A stretch of DNA of 64,000 nt from Raineyella fluvialis. Lineage in GTDB: Bacteria; Actinomycetota; Actinomycetes; Propionibacteriales; Propionibacteriaceae. Shown piece after piece: positions 54,695-63,885 of this stretch (within the stretch, counting starts at the first letter, position 1; the number at the start of each line of letters is the position of its first letter). Where the stretch lies: NCBI RefSeq assembly GCF_009646095.1, contig NZ_CP045725.1, forward strand, positions 2,604,001-2,668,000, written 5' to 3'. Made by a program: the position numbers and the translations under genes. Below the pieces are notes generated by a model. That model was not told the origin of the DNA. It saw nothing but the letters and a program-made list of their open reading frames with translations, and did no database searches.

Positions 54695-56299
54695 ATGATC
54701 GACCCCACCACCGACCGCGCCCGTGAGGCGATCAGCGCGGGGACGGCAGTGCTCGGCATGGAGCTGGGCTCGACCCGGATCAAGGCCGTGCTGATCGGTC
54801 CCGACCACGAGCCGATCGCCGTGGGGAGCCACGCCTGGGAGAACCAGTTCGTCGACCGACGATGGACGTATTCCCTGGACGCCGTGTGGGAGGGTGTGCA
54901 GGCCTGCTACGCCGACCTTGCCGCGGACGTCCGGCGCCGCTACGACCTCGAACTGACCGCGCTCGGCGCGATGGGCGTCTCGGCGATGATGCACGGCTAC
55001 CTCGCCTTCGATGAGGGCGGCGAACTGCTCGTCCCCTTCCGCACGTGGCGCAACACCTCCACCGGGCCGGCCGCGGACGAACTGACCCAGCTCTTCGACT
55101 TCCATGTCCCGCAGCGGTGGAGCATCGCTCATCTGCGCCAGGCGATGCTCGACGGCGAGGAACACGTCTCCCGGGTCGCCCAGCTGACCACGCTGGCCGG
55201 TTACGTGCACTGGCGCCTGACTGGGCAGCGGGTGCTCGGCGTCGGGGACGCCAGCGGCATGTTCCCGATCGACTCCACCACCGGGTCGTACGTGGCCGCG
55301 ATGGTCGACCGGTTCGATGAGGTGGCCACCGCCGAGGGAATGCCGTGGCACCTGAGCGACCTGCTGCCGAGGGTGCTGTCGGCCGGTGAGGACGCCGGTG
55401 CCCTGACCCCCGAGGGGGCTCTCCTGCTCGACCCGACCGGTGCCCTGCGGCCCGGAGCCCCGCTCTGCCCGCCGGAGGGTGACGCCGGCACCGGCATGGT
55501 GGCCACTGGTTCGGTCGCTCCGCTGACCGGCAACGTCAGCGCCGGCACCAGCATCTTCGCGATGGTGGTGCTCGACCACGCGCTGGGTCAGATGCACCCT
55601 GAGCTGGACATGGTCACCACCCCCTCCGGCGACCCGGTCGCGATGGTGCACTGCAACAACGGCGCCAGCGAGGTCGACGCTTGGGCCGGGGTCTTCGGCG
55701 AGTTCGCGACCGCGCTGGGCGTGCAGGCCGACCCGTCGCAGGTCTTCGGCACGCTGTTTCGGGCGGCGCTCACCGGTGACGCCGACGGTGGCGGCCTGCT
55801 GGCCTACAACTTCCTCTCCGGGGAGCACAACGTCGGGCTGGCCGAGGGACGCCCGATGGTCGTCCGCACTCCCGACAGCACCCTCAACCTGGCGAACTTC
55901 ATGCGCGCCCAGCTCTTCGGCATGCTGGGGACCCTGCGCCTCGGCATGGACGTGCTGACCGGCGAGGGCGTACGGATCACCTCGATGTTCGGCCACGGCG
56001 GGTTTTTCCGGACCGAGGGCGTGGGGCAGCGGATCCTCGCCGCGGCCCTCGATGCGCCGGTGACCGTCGGCTCGAGTGCGGGTGAGGGTGGAGCCTGGGG
56101 CATCGCCGTGCTGGCGGCCTTCCTGCGCGATCGCGGCGCCGAGGAGTCGCTGCCGGACTACCTGCGGACGAAGGTCTTCGCCGGAGCCCACTTGGCGGCG
56201 ATGGACCCGGACCCGGCCGACGTCGCCGGCTTCGCGGCATTCATGGAGCGCTTCGAGCGTGGGCTCGAGGTCGAGCGGCTGGCCGTCGAGCGGCTCTGA
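54695..56299 (+). CDS. araB: FGGY-family carbohydrate kinase, probable L-ribulokinase
   Basis: The 534-residue protein has the two-domain FGGY fold: the first phosphate loop [13 protein letters not shown] near residue 20, [10 protein letters not shown] near 95, [12 protein letters not shown] near 165, and the ATP-site [17 protein letters not shown] near 431. Such kinases are often labelled xylulokinase, but the araD and araA neighbours and the shared operator support phosphorylation of L-ribulose. AGGAGG sits 7 bases before the ATG at 54695. The paralogue class differs from E. coli AraB; the role is inferred from context. Confidence 0.83.
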   Translation: MIDPTTDRAREAISAGTAVLGMELGSTRIKAVLIGPDHEPIAVGSHAWENQFVDRRWTYSLDAVWEGVQACYADLAADVRRRYDLELTALGAMGVSAMMHGYLAFDEGGELLVPFRTWRNTSTGPAADELTQLFDFHVPQRWSIAHLRQAMLDGEEHVSRVAQLTTLAGYVHWRLTGQRVLGVGDASGMFPIDSTTGSYVAAMVDRFDEVATAEGMPWHLSDLLPRVLSAGEDAGALTPEGALLLDPTGALRPGAPLCPPEGDAGTGMVATGSVAPLTGNVSAGTSIFAMVVLDHALGQMHPELDMVTTPSGDPVAMVHCNNGASEVDAWAGVFGEFATALGVQADPSQVFGTLFRAALTGDADGGGLLAYNFLSGEHNVGLAEGRPMVVRTPDSTLNLANFMRAQLFGMLGTLRLGMDVLTGEGVRITSMFGHGGFFRTEGVGQRILAAALDAPVTVGSSAGEGGAWGIAVLAAFLRDRGAEESLPDYLRTKVFAGAHLAAMDPDPADVAGFAAFMERFERGLEVERLAVERL

Positions 56300-56327
56300 C
56301 ACACCACGGCTGACACACCACGGCTGA

Positions 56328-56361
56328 CTCCGCAGGGCCGCTACGCGTGAGCCCTGCGGAG
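56328..56361. terminator. bidirectional terminator between araB and the patatin gene
   Basis: Inverted repeat CTCCGCAGGGC / GCCCTGCGGAG with a 12-base loop. Just before it lies a 14-bp direct duplication (CTGACACACCACGG twice). Confidence 0.65.
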
Positions 56362-56371
56362 CACCGCGGCC

Positions 56372-57379
56372 TCAGCGCCAGAACTCGGCGAGCTGCTCGG
56401 CCCGTGCCAGGCCCTGTCGCTGGCCGGCGCGAGCAGCTGCCGGCCGTAGCGACAGGTCCATGGCGTGGGCGCCGAACAGGTGCTCGGAGTCGGCGTCGGG
56501 GAAGATCGTCTCGACCCTGCTGCCGTGCGCTCGCAGGTCGTCCACCTGGGTCGACAGATGCGTGCCCCACTCCTTCGGATGGAGCGACCTGCCACCGAAG
56601 GGCGACAGCACCAGCACCCGCGCACACCCGGCCGCCAGATCGGCGTTCTCGGCGTTGGCTCGGTAGCCGCCGTCGATGTAGCGGCCGCCGCCGATCCCGT
56701 AGGCGAAGCCGCTGGAACAACTGGCGGCCACGGCGTCCACCAGGTCGATCCCGCTGTGGCGGTCGAACACGACAGGGACGCCGGTACAGGCATCGACTGC
56801 GGTGATGAGCAGCGGACGTTCCGGCCAGTGCCGGCTGGGCAGCCGAGCGGCGACGGTCGCGCGCCAGCGTTCCTGCTGGGAGCTGTCCGCCGCGTCCTCC
56901 CGCTCGAGCGCCGCCGCGCCCATCCGGCGGCGCAGGTCGGCGGCATCCTCGGCGGCAGCGATGAGGGCTGTCATCCGCTCCAGATGGTCGCTCACCGGGC
57001 GAACGCTCCCGCGTCCACCGGAGGATCCTCCCGACCTGGCCGGTGGCTGCTGTGGTGCGGCGGTGAGGATGGCGTCCAGCATTTCGGTGGGGGTCGCGCC
57101 GGCGAGCTGCGCCGCGGCCGTTGAGCCGGCCGACGTGCCGATGGTCAGATCGGCGCCGGTCACGTCCAGACCGGCTTCGTACAGACCGGCGACGACGCCG
57201 ATCAGCCAGGCGTTGCCGGTGGATCCTCCGCCGCCGAGGACCAGTGCGCGTTCGCCGTGGGGCACTCGCCCGGTCGCGTCGACCTGCGGCTTGTTCTGGC
57301 CGGGCGTCGGCGCGTGGGAGGTCCCTCGCTCGGGGCTTGTCGAGCCGCCGTGCGGGACAGGAGAAGGTGTGGTGTTCAT
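56372..57379 (-). CDS. patatin-like phospholipase family protein
   Basis: The 335-residue protein has the oxyanion loop GGGGSTGNAW near residue 49, the nucleophile Ser in GTSAGS near 82, and the dyad Asp in DGGYRANAENAD near 238. These complete the Ser-Asp dyad of patatin acyl hydrolases. The first 40 residues are Pro/Ser/Thr-rich and disordered, with no signal peptide. Lipid substrate is unknown. It lies between the arabinose genes without an evident link to them. A 19-codon frame with a strong Shine-Dalgarno sits 46 bp upstream. Confidence 0.87.
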   Translation of the reverse strand: MNTTPSPVPHGGSTSPERGTSHAPTPGQNKPQVDATGRVPHGERALVLGGGGSTGNAWLIGVVAGLYEAGLDVTGADLTIGTSAGSTAAAQLAGATPTEMLDAILTAAPQQPPARSGGSSGGRGSVRPVSDHLERMTALIAAAEDAADLRRRMGAAALEREDAADSSQQERWRATVAARLPSRHWPERPLLITAVDACTGVPVVFDRHSGIDLVDAVAASCSSGFAYGIGGGRYIDGGYRANAENADLAAGCARVLVLSPFGGRSLHPKEWGTHLSTQVDDLRAHGSRVETIFPDADSEHLFGAHAMDLSLRPAAARAGQRQGLARAEQLAEFWR

Positions 57380-57425
57380 GGGAGTCGCCTTTCGCGAGGT
57401 GCCTGTCGGGCGCTCCCGGTGGCGA

Positions 57426-57485
57426 CTACCTCAGTCGCGCGATCGTGGCCGGCGGGGGAGCACCCACTGCGGAAACTGCGTTCAT
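57426..57485 (-). CDS. possible 19-residue leader peptide before the patatin gene
   Basis: TAGGAGGTGAG, one of the best Shine-Dalgarno sequences in the window, lies 4 bases before an ATG at 57485. The frame runs 19 codons (MNAVSAVGAPPPATIARLR) to TAG. It could be a regulatory leader peptide. Since this sequence has many one-base deletions, it could instead be the true N-terminus of the patatin protein cut off by a missing base. Confidence 0.3.
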   Translation of the reverse strand: MNAVSAVGAPPPATIARLR

Positions 57486-57602
57486 GGGTCTCACCTCCTA
57501 CCGATGCATCACGATCGTCGAAAAGTTAGCACGCCGGCGACGCCGTACGCCACTGTCGGCAGGCCGGTGAGGGGCGATCCGCGCACCGCGCACTCGGCGC
57601 CA

Positions 57603-58634
57603 CTACAGCACCCGGGTGGACTCCCGGATGACCAGGGTGGGATCGATCCGGCGCGGCATCGCCGGGACGTCCTCGCCGAGCAGTGCGAGCAGCACGGCCA
57701 CGCCGGCGACACCCAGCGTCTCGAAGTCCTGGTGGACCGTCGTCAGGGGCGGGCGGAAATGTGGGCTCTCCGGGATGTCGTCGAAGCCCACCACGCTGAT
57801 GTCCTCGGGGATCCGCAGTCCTCGGTCCGAGAGCGCGTGGATCAGCCCCAGCGCCATCTGGTCGTTCGCCGCGAAGACCGCGGTCAGGTCGGGGATCTCC
57901 AGCAACTGGTCGGCGGCGGCGTAGCCGGCGTCGGGGCTCCAGTCCCCGCGCACGGGCGTCGGGGTCGCCAGCCCGGCCTGCTCCAGGACGAAGCGCCACT
58001 CCGCCTCACGGGCGCAGGAATCGAGCCAGTCCACGGGGCCGGTGACGTGGCCGATGACCTGATGGCCCTGGTCGAGCAGGTGCTGGACCGCGAGCCGGGC
58101 GCCCTTGGCCTGGTCGACACCGACGCGGGGGAGCCCGAGGTTGCGGGCCGGGTCGTTCGCCCGGCCGGGGAGCGAACCGAGGAGTACGCAGGAGTCCGGC
58201 AGGTCCAGCTGGCCGAGCAGCTCAAGCGTCTCGGTCCTGGGCACGATCACCACCAGCCCCTCGACGTCCTGCCCGGTGAGGAAGTCCACGCCCTCCCGGA
58301 AGTCCTCGATCGAATCAGGGGTGACCGTGTACGTCGTGGACGAGTAGCCGGCCTTGCGGGCGGCGACCTCACTGCCGCGGAGCATGCTCACCGGGCCGTA
58401 GTGGCTGGAGGATTCGATGATCATCCCGATCCGGCGGGTCCGGCCGTGGGCGAGGGCCCGGGCGACGGCGCTGGGACGATACCCGAGCTCGTCGATGGCG
58501 GCCTGGACCCGTTCGCGGGTCTCCGGCCGGATCCGTGGGCTGTCGTTGATCACCCGCGACACCGTCTGGTGCGAGACGCCCGCCACGCGGGCGACGTCGC
58601 GCATGCTCGGTGCCCTGCCACCCTCAGCCGGCAT
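57603..58634 (-). CDS. LacI-family transcriptional regulator, probable arabinose regulator
   Basis: The 343-residue protein begins with the LacI helix-turn-helix (MRDVARVAGVSHQTVSRVI near residues 11-29) and hinge helix RPSAVARALA near 52, followed by a periplasmic-binding-like effector domain ending in the usual dimer region (VLLALLGED and DPTLVIREST). It sits 76 bp downstream of araA in the same direction. Palindromes with LacI-type symmetry at 54564-54579 and 60449-60464 are its likely operators, so an arabinose-type sugar is the likely inducer. Confidence 0.9.
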   Translation of the reverse strand: MPAEGGRAPSMRDVARVAGVSHQTVSRVINDSPRIRPETRERVQAAIDELGYRPSAVARALAHGRTRRIGMIIESSSHYGPVSMLRGSEVAARKAGYSSTTYTVTPDSIEDFREGVDFLTGQDVEGLVVIVPRTETLELLGQLDLPDSCVLLGSLPGRANDPARNLGLPRVGVDQAKGARLAVQHLLDQGHQVIGHVTGPVDWLDSCAREAEWRFVLEQAGLATPTPVRGDWSPDAGYAAADQLLEIPDLTAVFAANDQMALGLIHALSDRGLRIPEDISVVGFDDIPESPHFRPPLTTVHQDFETLGVAGVAVLLALLGEDVPAMPRRIDPTLVIRESTRVL

Positions 58635-58709
58635 CGTACGATCCTCTCCCTGAGCGGGCGGGCCCCGGAGCGTCAGTCGACGCGCCGGGACCCACAGGTT
58701 GTTGTCACA

Positions 58710-60242
58710 TTACGCGATACCGGCCGGCGTCGGGCCGCCTCGGAAGGTCGCTTCCAGCTGCAGGCTCCGCTCGAACACCGGCATGGTGGTGTGCTCATCG
58801 ATCAGCGCGATCTCGACTCCGGCCATCCGAGCGAAGTCGACGAACACCTCCGGGCTGAGCGCGGTGCTCATCACGGTGTGGTGTGCCGCGCCCGAAGCGA
58901 GCCACGCGTTCGCCGAGGTGACGAAGTCCGGCAGCGGCTTCCAGAGGGCCCGGCCGACGGGCAGCTGGGGGAGTGCGGCCCGGGGCTCGACCAGGTTGAT
59001 GGCGTTGGCGATCAGCCGGAAGCGGTTGCGGACATCGACCATCGCCACGACGACGCCCGGGCCCGGATCGGCGGTGAAGACCAGCCGGCACGGATCCTCC
59101 TTGCCGCCGATACCCAGCGGGTGGATCTCCAGGGTCGGGCGGGCCGTGGTGAGGTTGGGCGAGACCTCGAGCATGTGCGCACCGAGGATGACCTCGTCAC
59201 CGGGGGTGAGGTCGTACGTGTAGTCCTCCATCAGGGAGGCGCCGCCGGGCAGCCCGGCACCCATCACCGCGGCGAGGTGGATGAGGATGGCGGTCTTCCA
59301 GTCGCCCTCGGCTCCGAACCCGTAGCCGTCGGCCATCAGTCGCTGCACCCCGATGCCGGGCAGCTGGCGCAGCGTGCCGAGGTCCTCGAAGCTGTCGGTG
59401 AACGCCTGGAAACCGCCCTCCTCGAGGAAGTCCCGCAGACCCAGCTCCTGCTGGGCGGCGACGCGCAGCGACTCGCGGCGATCGCCGTCGGGCCCGAGCT
59501 CGGGGACGACGTCGTAGAGCTCGTCGTACTCGGCGACCAGCGCGTCGATGCGCTCCTCGCTCACCGCGTCGACGCGGGCGATCAGGTCGTTCACCGGCCA
59601 GGTGTTGATGGAGGCACCGAAGATGGTCTCCGCCTCGGTCTTGTCACCCTCGGTGACGGCGACGTAGCGCATGTTGTCGCCGAACCGGGCGACCTTCATC
59701 CCCTTGAGGGCGGCCAGGCCGGCGGCGGCCCGGGACCAGGCACCGATCTCGGCGGCGACCCGCGGATCGGAGGCGTGGCCGATGACCGACTTCCGCTGCA
59801 CGCCGAGGCGGGACAGGATGTAGCCGAACTCCCGGTCGCCATGGGCGGACTGGTTGAGGTTCATGAAGTCGAAGTCGAGGTCGGCGTACGGCAGCTCGAT
59901 GTTCGCCTGGGTGTGCAGGTGCAACAGCGGCTTCTGGAGCGTACGCAGCCCGCGGATCCACATCTTCGCCGGCGAGAACGTGTGCATCCAGGTCATCACG
60001 CCGATGACCTCGGGATCGGCGTTCGCCTCGCGGACGGCCGCGACGATGCCCTCGGTGTCCTTGAGGACGGGCTTCCAGATCACCTCGACGGGGATCTGGG
60101 TGGCGGCGTTGAGCTGGGCGACGATCGCCTGGGACTGCTCGGCCACGCGCCGCAGCACATCCTCCCCGTACAGCTCCTGACTACCGATCAGGAACCAGAC
60201 CTTGCGCGTCGACAGATCCGGGATGATGCTACGTCCGGCCAT
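58710..60242 (-). CDS. araA: L-arabinose isomerase
   Basis: The Mn-dependent enzyme converts L-arabinose to L-ribulose. The 510-residue protein shows [14 protein letters not shown] near residue 17, [14 protein letters not shown] near 87, [10 protein letters not shown] near 115, [11 protein letters not shown] near 135, and the metal-site segment [13 protein letters not shown] near 305 with its conserved Glu. GAAGGAA precedes the ATG at 60242. It is transcribed toward the LacI-type regulator gene. No arabinose transporter is in the window. Confidence 0.96.
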   Translation of the reverse strand: MAGRSIIPDLSTRKVWFLIGSQELYGEDVLRRVAEQSQAIVAQLNAATQIPVEVIWKPVLKDTEGIVAAVREANADPEVIGVMTWMHTFSPAKMWIRGLRTLQKPLLHLHTQANIELPYADLDFDFMNLNQSAHGDREFGYILSRLGVQRKSVIGHASDPRVAAEIGAWSRAAAGLAALKGMKVARFGDNMRYVAVTEGDKTEAETIFGASINTWPVNDLIARVDAVSEERIDALVAEYDELYDVVPELGPDGDRRESLRVAAQQELGLRDFLEEGGFQAFTDSFEDLGTLRQLPGIGVQRLMADGYGFGAEGDWKTAILIHLAAVMGAGLPGGASLMEDYTYDLTPGDEVILGAHMLEVSPNLTTARPTLEIHPLGIGGKEDPCRLVFTADPGPGVVVAMVDVRNRFRLIANAINLVEPRAALPQLPVGRALWKPLPDFVTSANAWLASGAAHHTVMSTALSPEVFVDFARMAGVEIALIDEHTTMPVFERSLQLEATFRGGPTPAGIA

Positions 60243-60448
60243 GGGAAATTCCTTCGTCAGTTGGTTGCACCGCGGCCGGTGGTCTCGGCCCGCTCCGTGC
60301 GGGCGGCCGTGCCGCAGCGACAGAGGCCGCGAAGGGGCCCGGGATGATGGTCGTGCAGCCAAAAGGACGCGTCGCGGATACCCTCGCCGGGTTGCGACGC
60401 ATGACTGACTCCCTTGTCCGGACCCTTGCGGGGCCTGCGTCATCTGCG

Positions 60449-60464
60449 ATGTTACCGGTAACAT
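60449..60464. promoter_or_regulatory. perfect 16-bp operator palindrome at the araA promoter
   Basis: ATGTTACCGGTAACAT is fully self-complementary with a central CG. It covers the predicted araA -10 and most of the spacer, the right place for repression. Confidence 0.78.
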
Positions 60465-60478
60465 TTTCTGCGAGTCAA
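60449..60478 (-). promoter_or_regulatory. predicted araA promoter
   Basis: On the minus strand TTGACT (60478-60473) and TAACAT (60454-60449) are 18 bp apart, about 205 bp before the araA ATG. The long leader between 60243 and 60448 shows no gene. Confidence 0.6.
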
Positions 60479-60556
60479 GCGTCCTCGAGGGGCTTCGCCA
60501 CAGAACTGCCGCTGACTCGCCGCCACGGCCGGACACGGGGATGGGTTGCGCCGCGA

Positions 60557-60579
60557 GGTCATAGGGCAGGCCTATGACC
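60557..60579. promoter_or_regulatory. unassigned 23-bp palindrome
   Basis: Perfect 9-bp arms GGTCATAGG / CCTATGACC flank a 5-base spacer (GCAGG). It lies about 80 bp upstream of the araA -35 and is unlike the arabinose operator. It could be the site of another regulator or a small hairpin. The region 60243-60672 otherwise holds only the araA promoter and operator. Confidence 0.45.
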
Positions 60580-60672
60580 CAATCGAGCAAGGAATACCTG
60601 GGTCGCCGCGCCAAAGGCCCCGGCCCACAACGCAGGCGGCAGGCGCTGAGGGTCAGCCGGAAGGAAGCAAGA

Positions 60673-60725
60673 AACCCCTGGCCGAAGGCATCTGACTTTC
60701 ATCAAGATGCCCCGGGCCAGGGGTT
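60673..60725 (-). terminator. terminator of the initiator tRNA
   Basis: Long hairpin with outer arms AACCCCTGGCC / GGCCAGGGGTT and inner arms GGCATCT / AGATGCC, directly downstream of the minus-strand tRNA. Confidence 0.7.
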
Positions 60726-60732
60726 CCGTTCG

Positions 60733-60806
60733 TGGCGGGGACAGGATTTGAACCTGCGACCTCTGGGTTATGAGCCCAGCGAGCTACCGAACTGCTCCAC
60801 CCCGCG
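60733..60806 (-). tRNA. initiator tRNA-fMet (CAU)
   Basis: A 74-base cloverleaf with anticodon CAU in GGGCTCATAACCC. Three G-C pairs close the anticodon stem and positions 1 and 72 (C and C) do not pair; both are hallmarks of initiators. The T-loop is GGTTCAAATCC. CCA is not encoded. Confidence 0.96.
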
Positions 60807-60889
60807 TCGGCGACAAGACACCACTGTAGTCCGGATCCGCCGTAGGACCAAACCGGCGGTCTCCGTGGTCCCGGGAGGCTCCCTCGGCC

Positions 60890-61999
60890 CTATCCCGCTC
60901 CGAGGTCGACCGCGAGGATCCGGTCGTCGTCGGGTCCTGGGCTGCCGCGGCCGTCGGTGTTGTCGGTGAGGATCCACAGTCGGCCGTCGGGGGCGGCGGT
61001 GACGTCGCGGAGGCGTCCGTACGTGTGGTCGTAGTACGGGGTCGAGGTCGACGGGGCAGCGACTGGGATCGCGCGCAGGACCTGGCCGCGCAGGGTGGCC
61101 AGGAACAGCGTCCCGCCGATCCGGGTGAGGCCACTGGGACTCGCATCGCCCGGATGCCATTGCTGGACGGGATCGCGGAAGCCGCGGTCCGTCCCGCCGC
61201 GGCCCTCCACCACCGGCCAGCCGTAGTTGCCCCCGGCGACGATGACGTTCAGTTCGTCCCAGGTGTTGAGGCCCAGCTCCGAGGCGAACATCTGCCCGTC
61301 CGCGGTCCAGGCGAGGCCCTCCACGTTGCGGTGGCCGTAGCTGTAGACGAGCGAGCCGGGGAAGGGATTGTCATGCGGGACCGTTCCGTCGGGGGTCATC
61401 CGCAGGATCTTGCCGCCGAGCGAGCCGAGGTCCTGGGCCAGGGCGCCGTTCCCGGTGTCCCCGACGCCCGCGTACAGCATGCCGTCGGGCCCGAACGCGA
61501 GGCGGCCGCCGTTGTGGATCGCGCCGGACGGGAGGTGGTCCAGGAGAGTCTGTGCCGGCCCCAGCCCGTACGATCCCGGCGTCCCGGTGAGCCCGAAACG
61601 CTGGATCCGGTTGCCATTTGGGCCCGTCGAGTATGCATAGAGCCGGTTCTGGCTGTCGACGGCGAGCCCCAGCAGCCCGCCCTCACCACCGTGCACCACG
61701 CCGGGAACGCTGCCGACCTCGCGGTGCGACCCGTCGGTGAGGAGCTCGACGATGCGGCCCGAGTCCCGTTCGCTCACCAGGGCGGTCCGCCCTGCGAAGG
61801 CGATCGACCACGGCGACTGCAGGCGGGAGGCGATCACCTGGGGCTCGCCGCGTGGTGCCTCGGCGGTCGTGCTTTCCGGTGCGGGCGTGGAGGGTGCCCC
61901 GGGCGTGGTGCAGCCGACGAGGAACACGATCAGGGCGACGACCAGGAAGGCGGCCGCCCTGACCCCCGGGCGGACCGACCTACGCGATCGAATCGTCAT
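60890..61999 (-). CDS. PQQ-dependent sugar dehydrogenase family lipoprotein
   Basis: The 369-residue protein starts with a basic n-region and hydrophobic stretch ending in the lipobox LVGC (Cys30), then a Thr/Pro-rich linker. The remaining part is a six-bladed propeller of the glucose/sorbosone dehydrogenase family: LQSPWSIAFAG near residue 60, GGEGGLLGLAVD near 104, SGAIHNGGRLAFGPDG near 158 with the catalytic His, and YSYGHRNVEGLAW near 219. It should act on the outer face of the membrane. The sugar is unknown, and no PQQ synthesis genes are nearby. Its 3' end lies 83 bp from the tRNA. Confidence 0.88.
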   Translation of the reverse strand: MTIRSRRSVRPGVRAAAFLVVALIVFLVGCTTPGAPSTPAPESTTAEAPRGEPQVIASRLQSPWSIAFAGRTALVSERDSGRIVELLTDGSHREVGSVPGVVHGGEGGLLGLAVDSQNRLYAYSTGPNGNRIQRFGLTGTPGSYGLGPAQTLLDHLPSGAIHNGGRLAFGPDGMLYAGVGDTGNGALAQDLGSLGGKILRMTPDGTVPHDNPFPGSLVYSYGHRNVEGLAWTADGQMFASELGLNTWDELNVIVAGGNYGWPVVEGRGGTDRGFRDPVQQWHPGDASPSGLTRIGGTLFLATLRGQVLRAIPVAAPSTSTPYYDHTYGRLRDVTAAPDGRLWILTDNTDGRGSPGPDDDRILAVDLGAG

Positions 62000-62097
62000 G
62001 CTTGGAGTATGGGCCGGGCGGTCACCCCCTGGGGAGTCAGATGCGGCTCAGAAGACGAGCACCTTGTCGGGCGCCAGGACGTGCCACCCCGGGCGGG

Positions 62098-63303
62098 CTA
62101 CCGCTTCGCCCTGCCGGCCCGGTCGTCGCTGCGCTCCGCTGTGCGGGGGCGGTCAGTTCTGCGCTCCGGTGCGGTCTCGGTCTCCTCCGGCGAGGAGTCC
62201 GCTGCCTGCTCGGCGTGCTGGAGCCGCAGGTCGCGACCGGTCGCCTGGAGCCGGTCCCGGGTCGCCTTCATCTTCTCGACCATCCGGGTGTCGCGCGGGG
62301 GCAGCAGGATGTTCGACTCGGCCTCGATGCCGCCCTGCAGTTCGCGCGCCCGTTCCACCTCCGCGTCCACCTCGGCCCCGAGCAGCAGCATGATGTTGAA
62401 CATCCAGAGCACCAGCATCAGCGCCATGACCGAGCCGATCGCTCCGTAGGAGCTGTAGGCGGCGAACTGGGTGAGGTAGATCGACAACAGCACTCCGGTC
62501 ACCGCGATGCCCACGATCGCCACGCCGGAGCCGAGGCTGACCCACTTGAACTTCGGCTGGCGCACGTTGGGGGTGAAGTAGTAGAGCACGGCGACCATCA
62601 CGACCACCAGGATCAGGATCACCGGCCACTTCACCCAGGCCCAGATCGGCAGGAAGGTGCCCATCAGGAAGTTCAGGGTCCCGGTCAGGCCCAGCGGTGC
62701 CGCGATGGGCCCCAGTACTCCGGCGACCAGGGTCTGGTTCGCGGCGAGGGCGATCAGGATGAGGACGATCCCGATCAGCATGACCAGCGTGGTCAGGAGC
62801 ATCGTGCCGGTCTGCTTCACCAGGCTGCGGCCCTCTACCCGCCCGTAGACGGTGTTCATGCAGCGGGAGAACGCCTTGACGTAGGCAGAGGCCGACCACA
62901 GGGCGACGGCGGTACCGATGATGAGGGCGATCACGCCGCCGGAGGACGACCCCGTGATGCTCTGCACCAGATCCCCCACCTGCCCCTGGTACTTCGGCGG
63001 CACGTACTGCTGGACCAGGCGGTCCACTGCGGTGGTCACCGTGCCGGCGTTGTTGCTCAGGACCAGGGAGATGATGGAGAAGGTCGCCAGCAGCGCGGGG
63101 GCCAGGGACAGGACGGTGTAGTAGGTGAGCATGGCGGCCAGGTCCGGTCCGCCGTCGCTCAGGAATTCCCTGCCGGCGCGCTTCGCCGCGTACTTCCGGC
63201 TGGGGCCGGTAAGGCGGTGCGGCGTCGGCGGCTTTTCCTTGGCATCCGGGGGCGGTGCATCCGAAGCGCCGAGGGTCAGGTCGATGAAGTCGTTGGGTGG
63301 CAC
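62098..63303 (-). CDS. YihY/virulence factor BrkB family membrane protein
   Basis: The protein has six predicted helices. AAMLTYYTVLSLAPALLATF near residue 60 and the later VALWSASAYVKAFSRCMNTVYG are signatures of the YihY/BrkB family, once misnamed RNase BN. The C-terminal 80 residues are charged and cytoplasmic. The GTG at 63303 (MPPNDFIDLTLG, preceded by AGAGGT) is preferred; an ATG at 63426 would add 41 low-complexity residues. Its biochemical role is unknown. An iron box lies 190 bp upstream of this start. Confidence 0.88.
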   Translation of the reverse strand: MPPNDFIDLTLGASDAPPPDAKEKPPTPHRLTGPSRKYAAKRAGREFLSDGGPDLAAMLTYYTVLSLAPALLATFSIISLVLSNNAGTVTTAVDRLVQQYVPPKYQGQVGDLVQSITGSSSGGVIALIIGTAVALWSASAYVKAFSRCMNTVYGRVEGRSLVKQTGTMLLTTLVMLIGIVLILIALAANQTLVAGVLGPIAAPLGLTGTLNFLMGTFLPIWAWVKWPVILILVVVMVAVLYYFTPNVRQPKFKWVSLGSGVAIVGIAVTGVLLSIYLTQFAAYSSYGAIGSVMALMLVLWMFNIMLLLGAEVDAEVERARELQGGIEAESNILLPPRDTRMVEKMKATRDRLQATGRDLRLQHAEQAADSSPEETETAPERRTDRPRTAERSDDRAGRAKR

Positions 63304-63482
63304 TGGAGTTACCTCTCGTCGTCCTGGCGCTGTGTGGTGGGGATCGGGCGTTCTCTCGGTCAGGGCCAACTGCGGTCCCTTTGGTGCGACGGGCACTCCT
63401 GCCTTACCCAGTCCCTCCGGGTGCATACCTGTCCAGACTGGTTGAGGGCTGGGAGGGGTGCCGAGGCACGCCGGTGGTCTCT

Positions 63483-63510
63483 TGACCGAGAAGGAAGGGT
63501 AGCCTAACCT
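63483..63510 (+). promoter_or_regulatory. predicted iron-controlled promoter
   Basis: TTGACC (63483-63488) and TAACCT (63505-63510) are 16 bp apart on the plus strand, and the -10 lies inside the DtxR/IdeR box. Confidence 0.5.
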
Positions 63511-63512
63511 AA
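63494..63512. promoter_or_regulatory. DtxR/IdeR-type iron box
   Basis: GAAGGGTAGCCTAACCTAA agrees with the 19-bp consensus TTAGGTTAGSCTAACCTAA at 16 positions; the right half is perfect. Confidence 0.72.
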
Positions 63513-63885
63513 TTCTCAGGAACAGCGTGTATGGCCGGTTGTCCGGCCGTTCCTCCGCGTGCAGTTGGTGTGTGGTTTCTCGACGGTGGGGGGTCGGGAT
63601 GACGTCCTCAGGACCTGCTTCAGGGCCGGCGGCGTCGCCGAGCGCCTGTATCGCCGATCAGCCTCGGGGCCCACCGATCACGGGCCAACGTGTCCACCGC
63701 AGTTGCGAGCCGGCATGCCGTCGTCACCGAGACGCTTGGGGGGTCCCGGCGTCGAGGGTCCTGCTCGTCAGGCATTCCCCCTGCTCCGGCGGAACCCAGA
63801 GTTCCGCGACGTTTTCTCCGATGTCGTCCCGTGTCAGAGGCATCCGTAGGGCGGCATCATCGCGCGGGTCCGGTTGGAAACTCCC
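63513..63885. other. gene-free region before the final secreted protein
   Basis: 373 bp with no supportable gene. It holds a small perfect hairpin GGCCGG-TTGT-CCGGCC at 63533-63548. A frame at 63559-63849 has no recognisable features. If the iron promoter drives the last gene, this would be a long leader. Confidence 0.4.

Noticed and set aside
56802-60347. 1181-codon open frame antisense to the LacI regulator and araA
   Set aside because: Sense genes are certain, and the antisense product is a repetitive R/D/G/H/V-rich shadow.
63559-63849. 96-codon frame between the iron box and the last gene
   Set aside because: No recognisable motif, no clear ribosome binding site, and random-looking composition.
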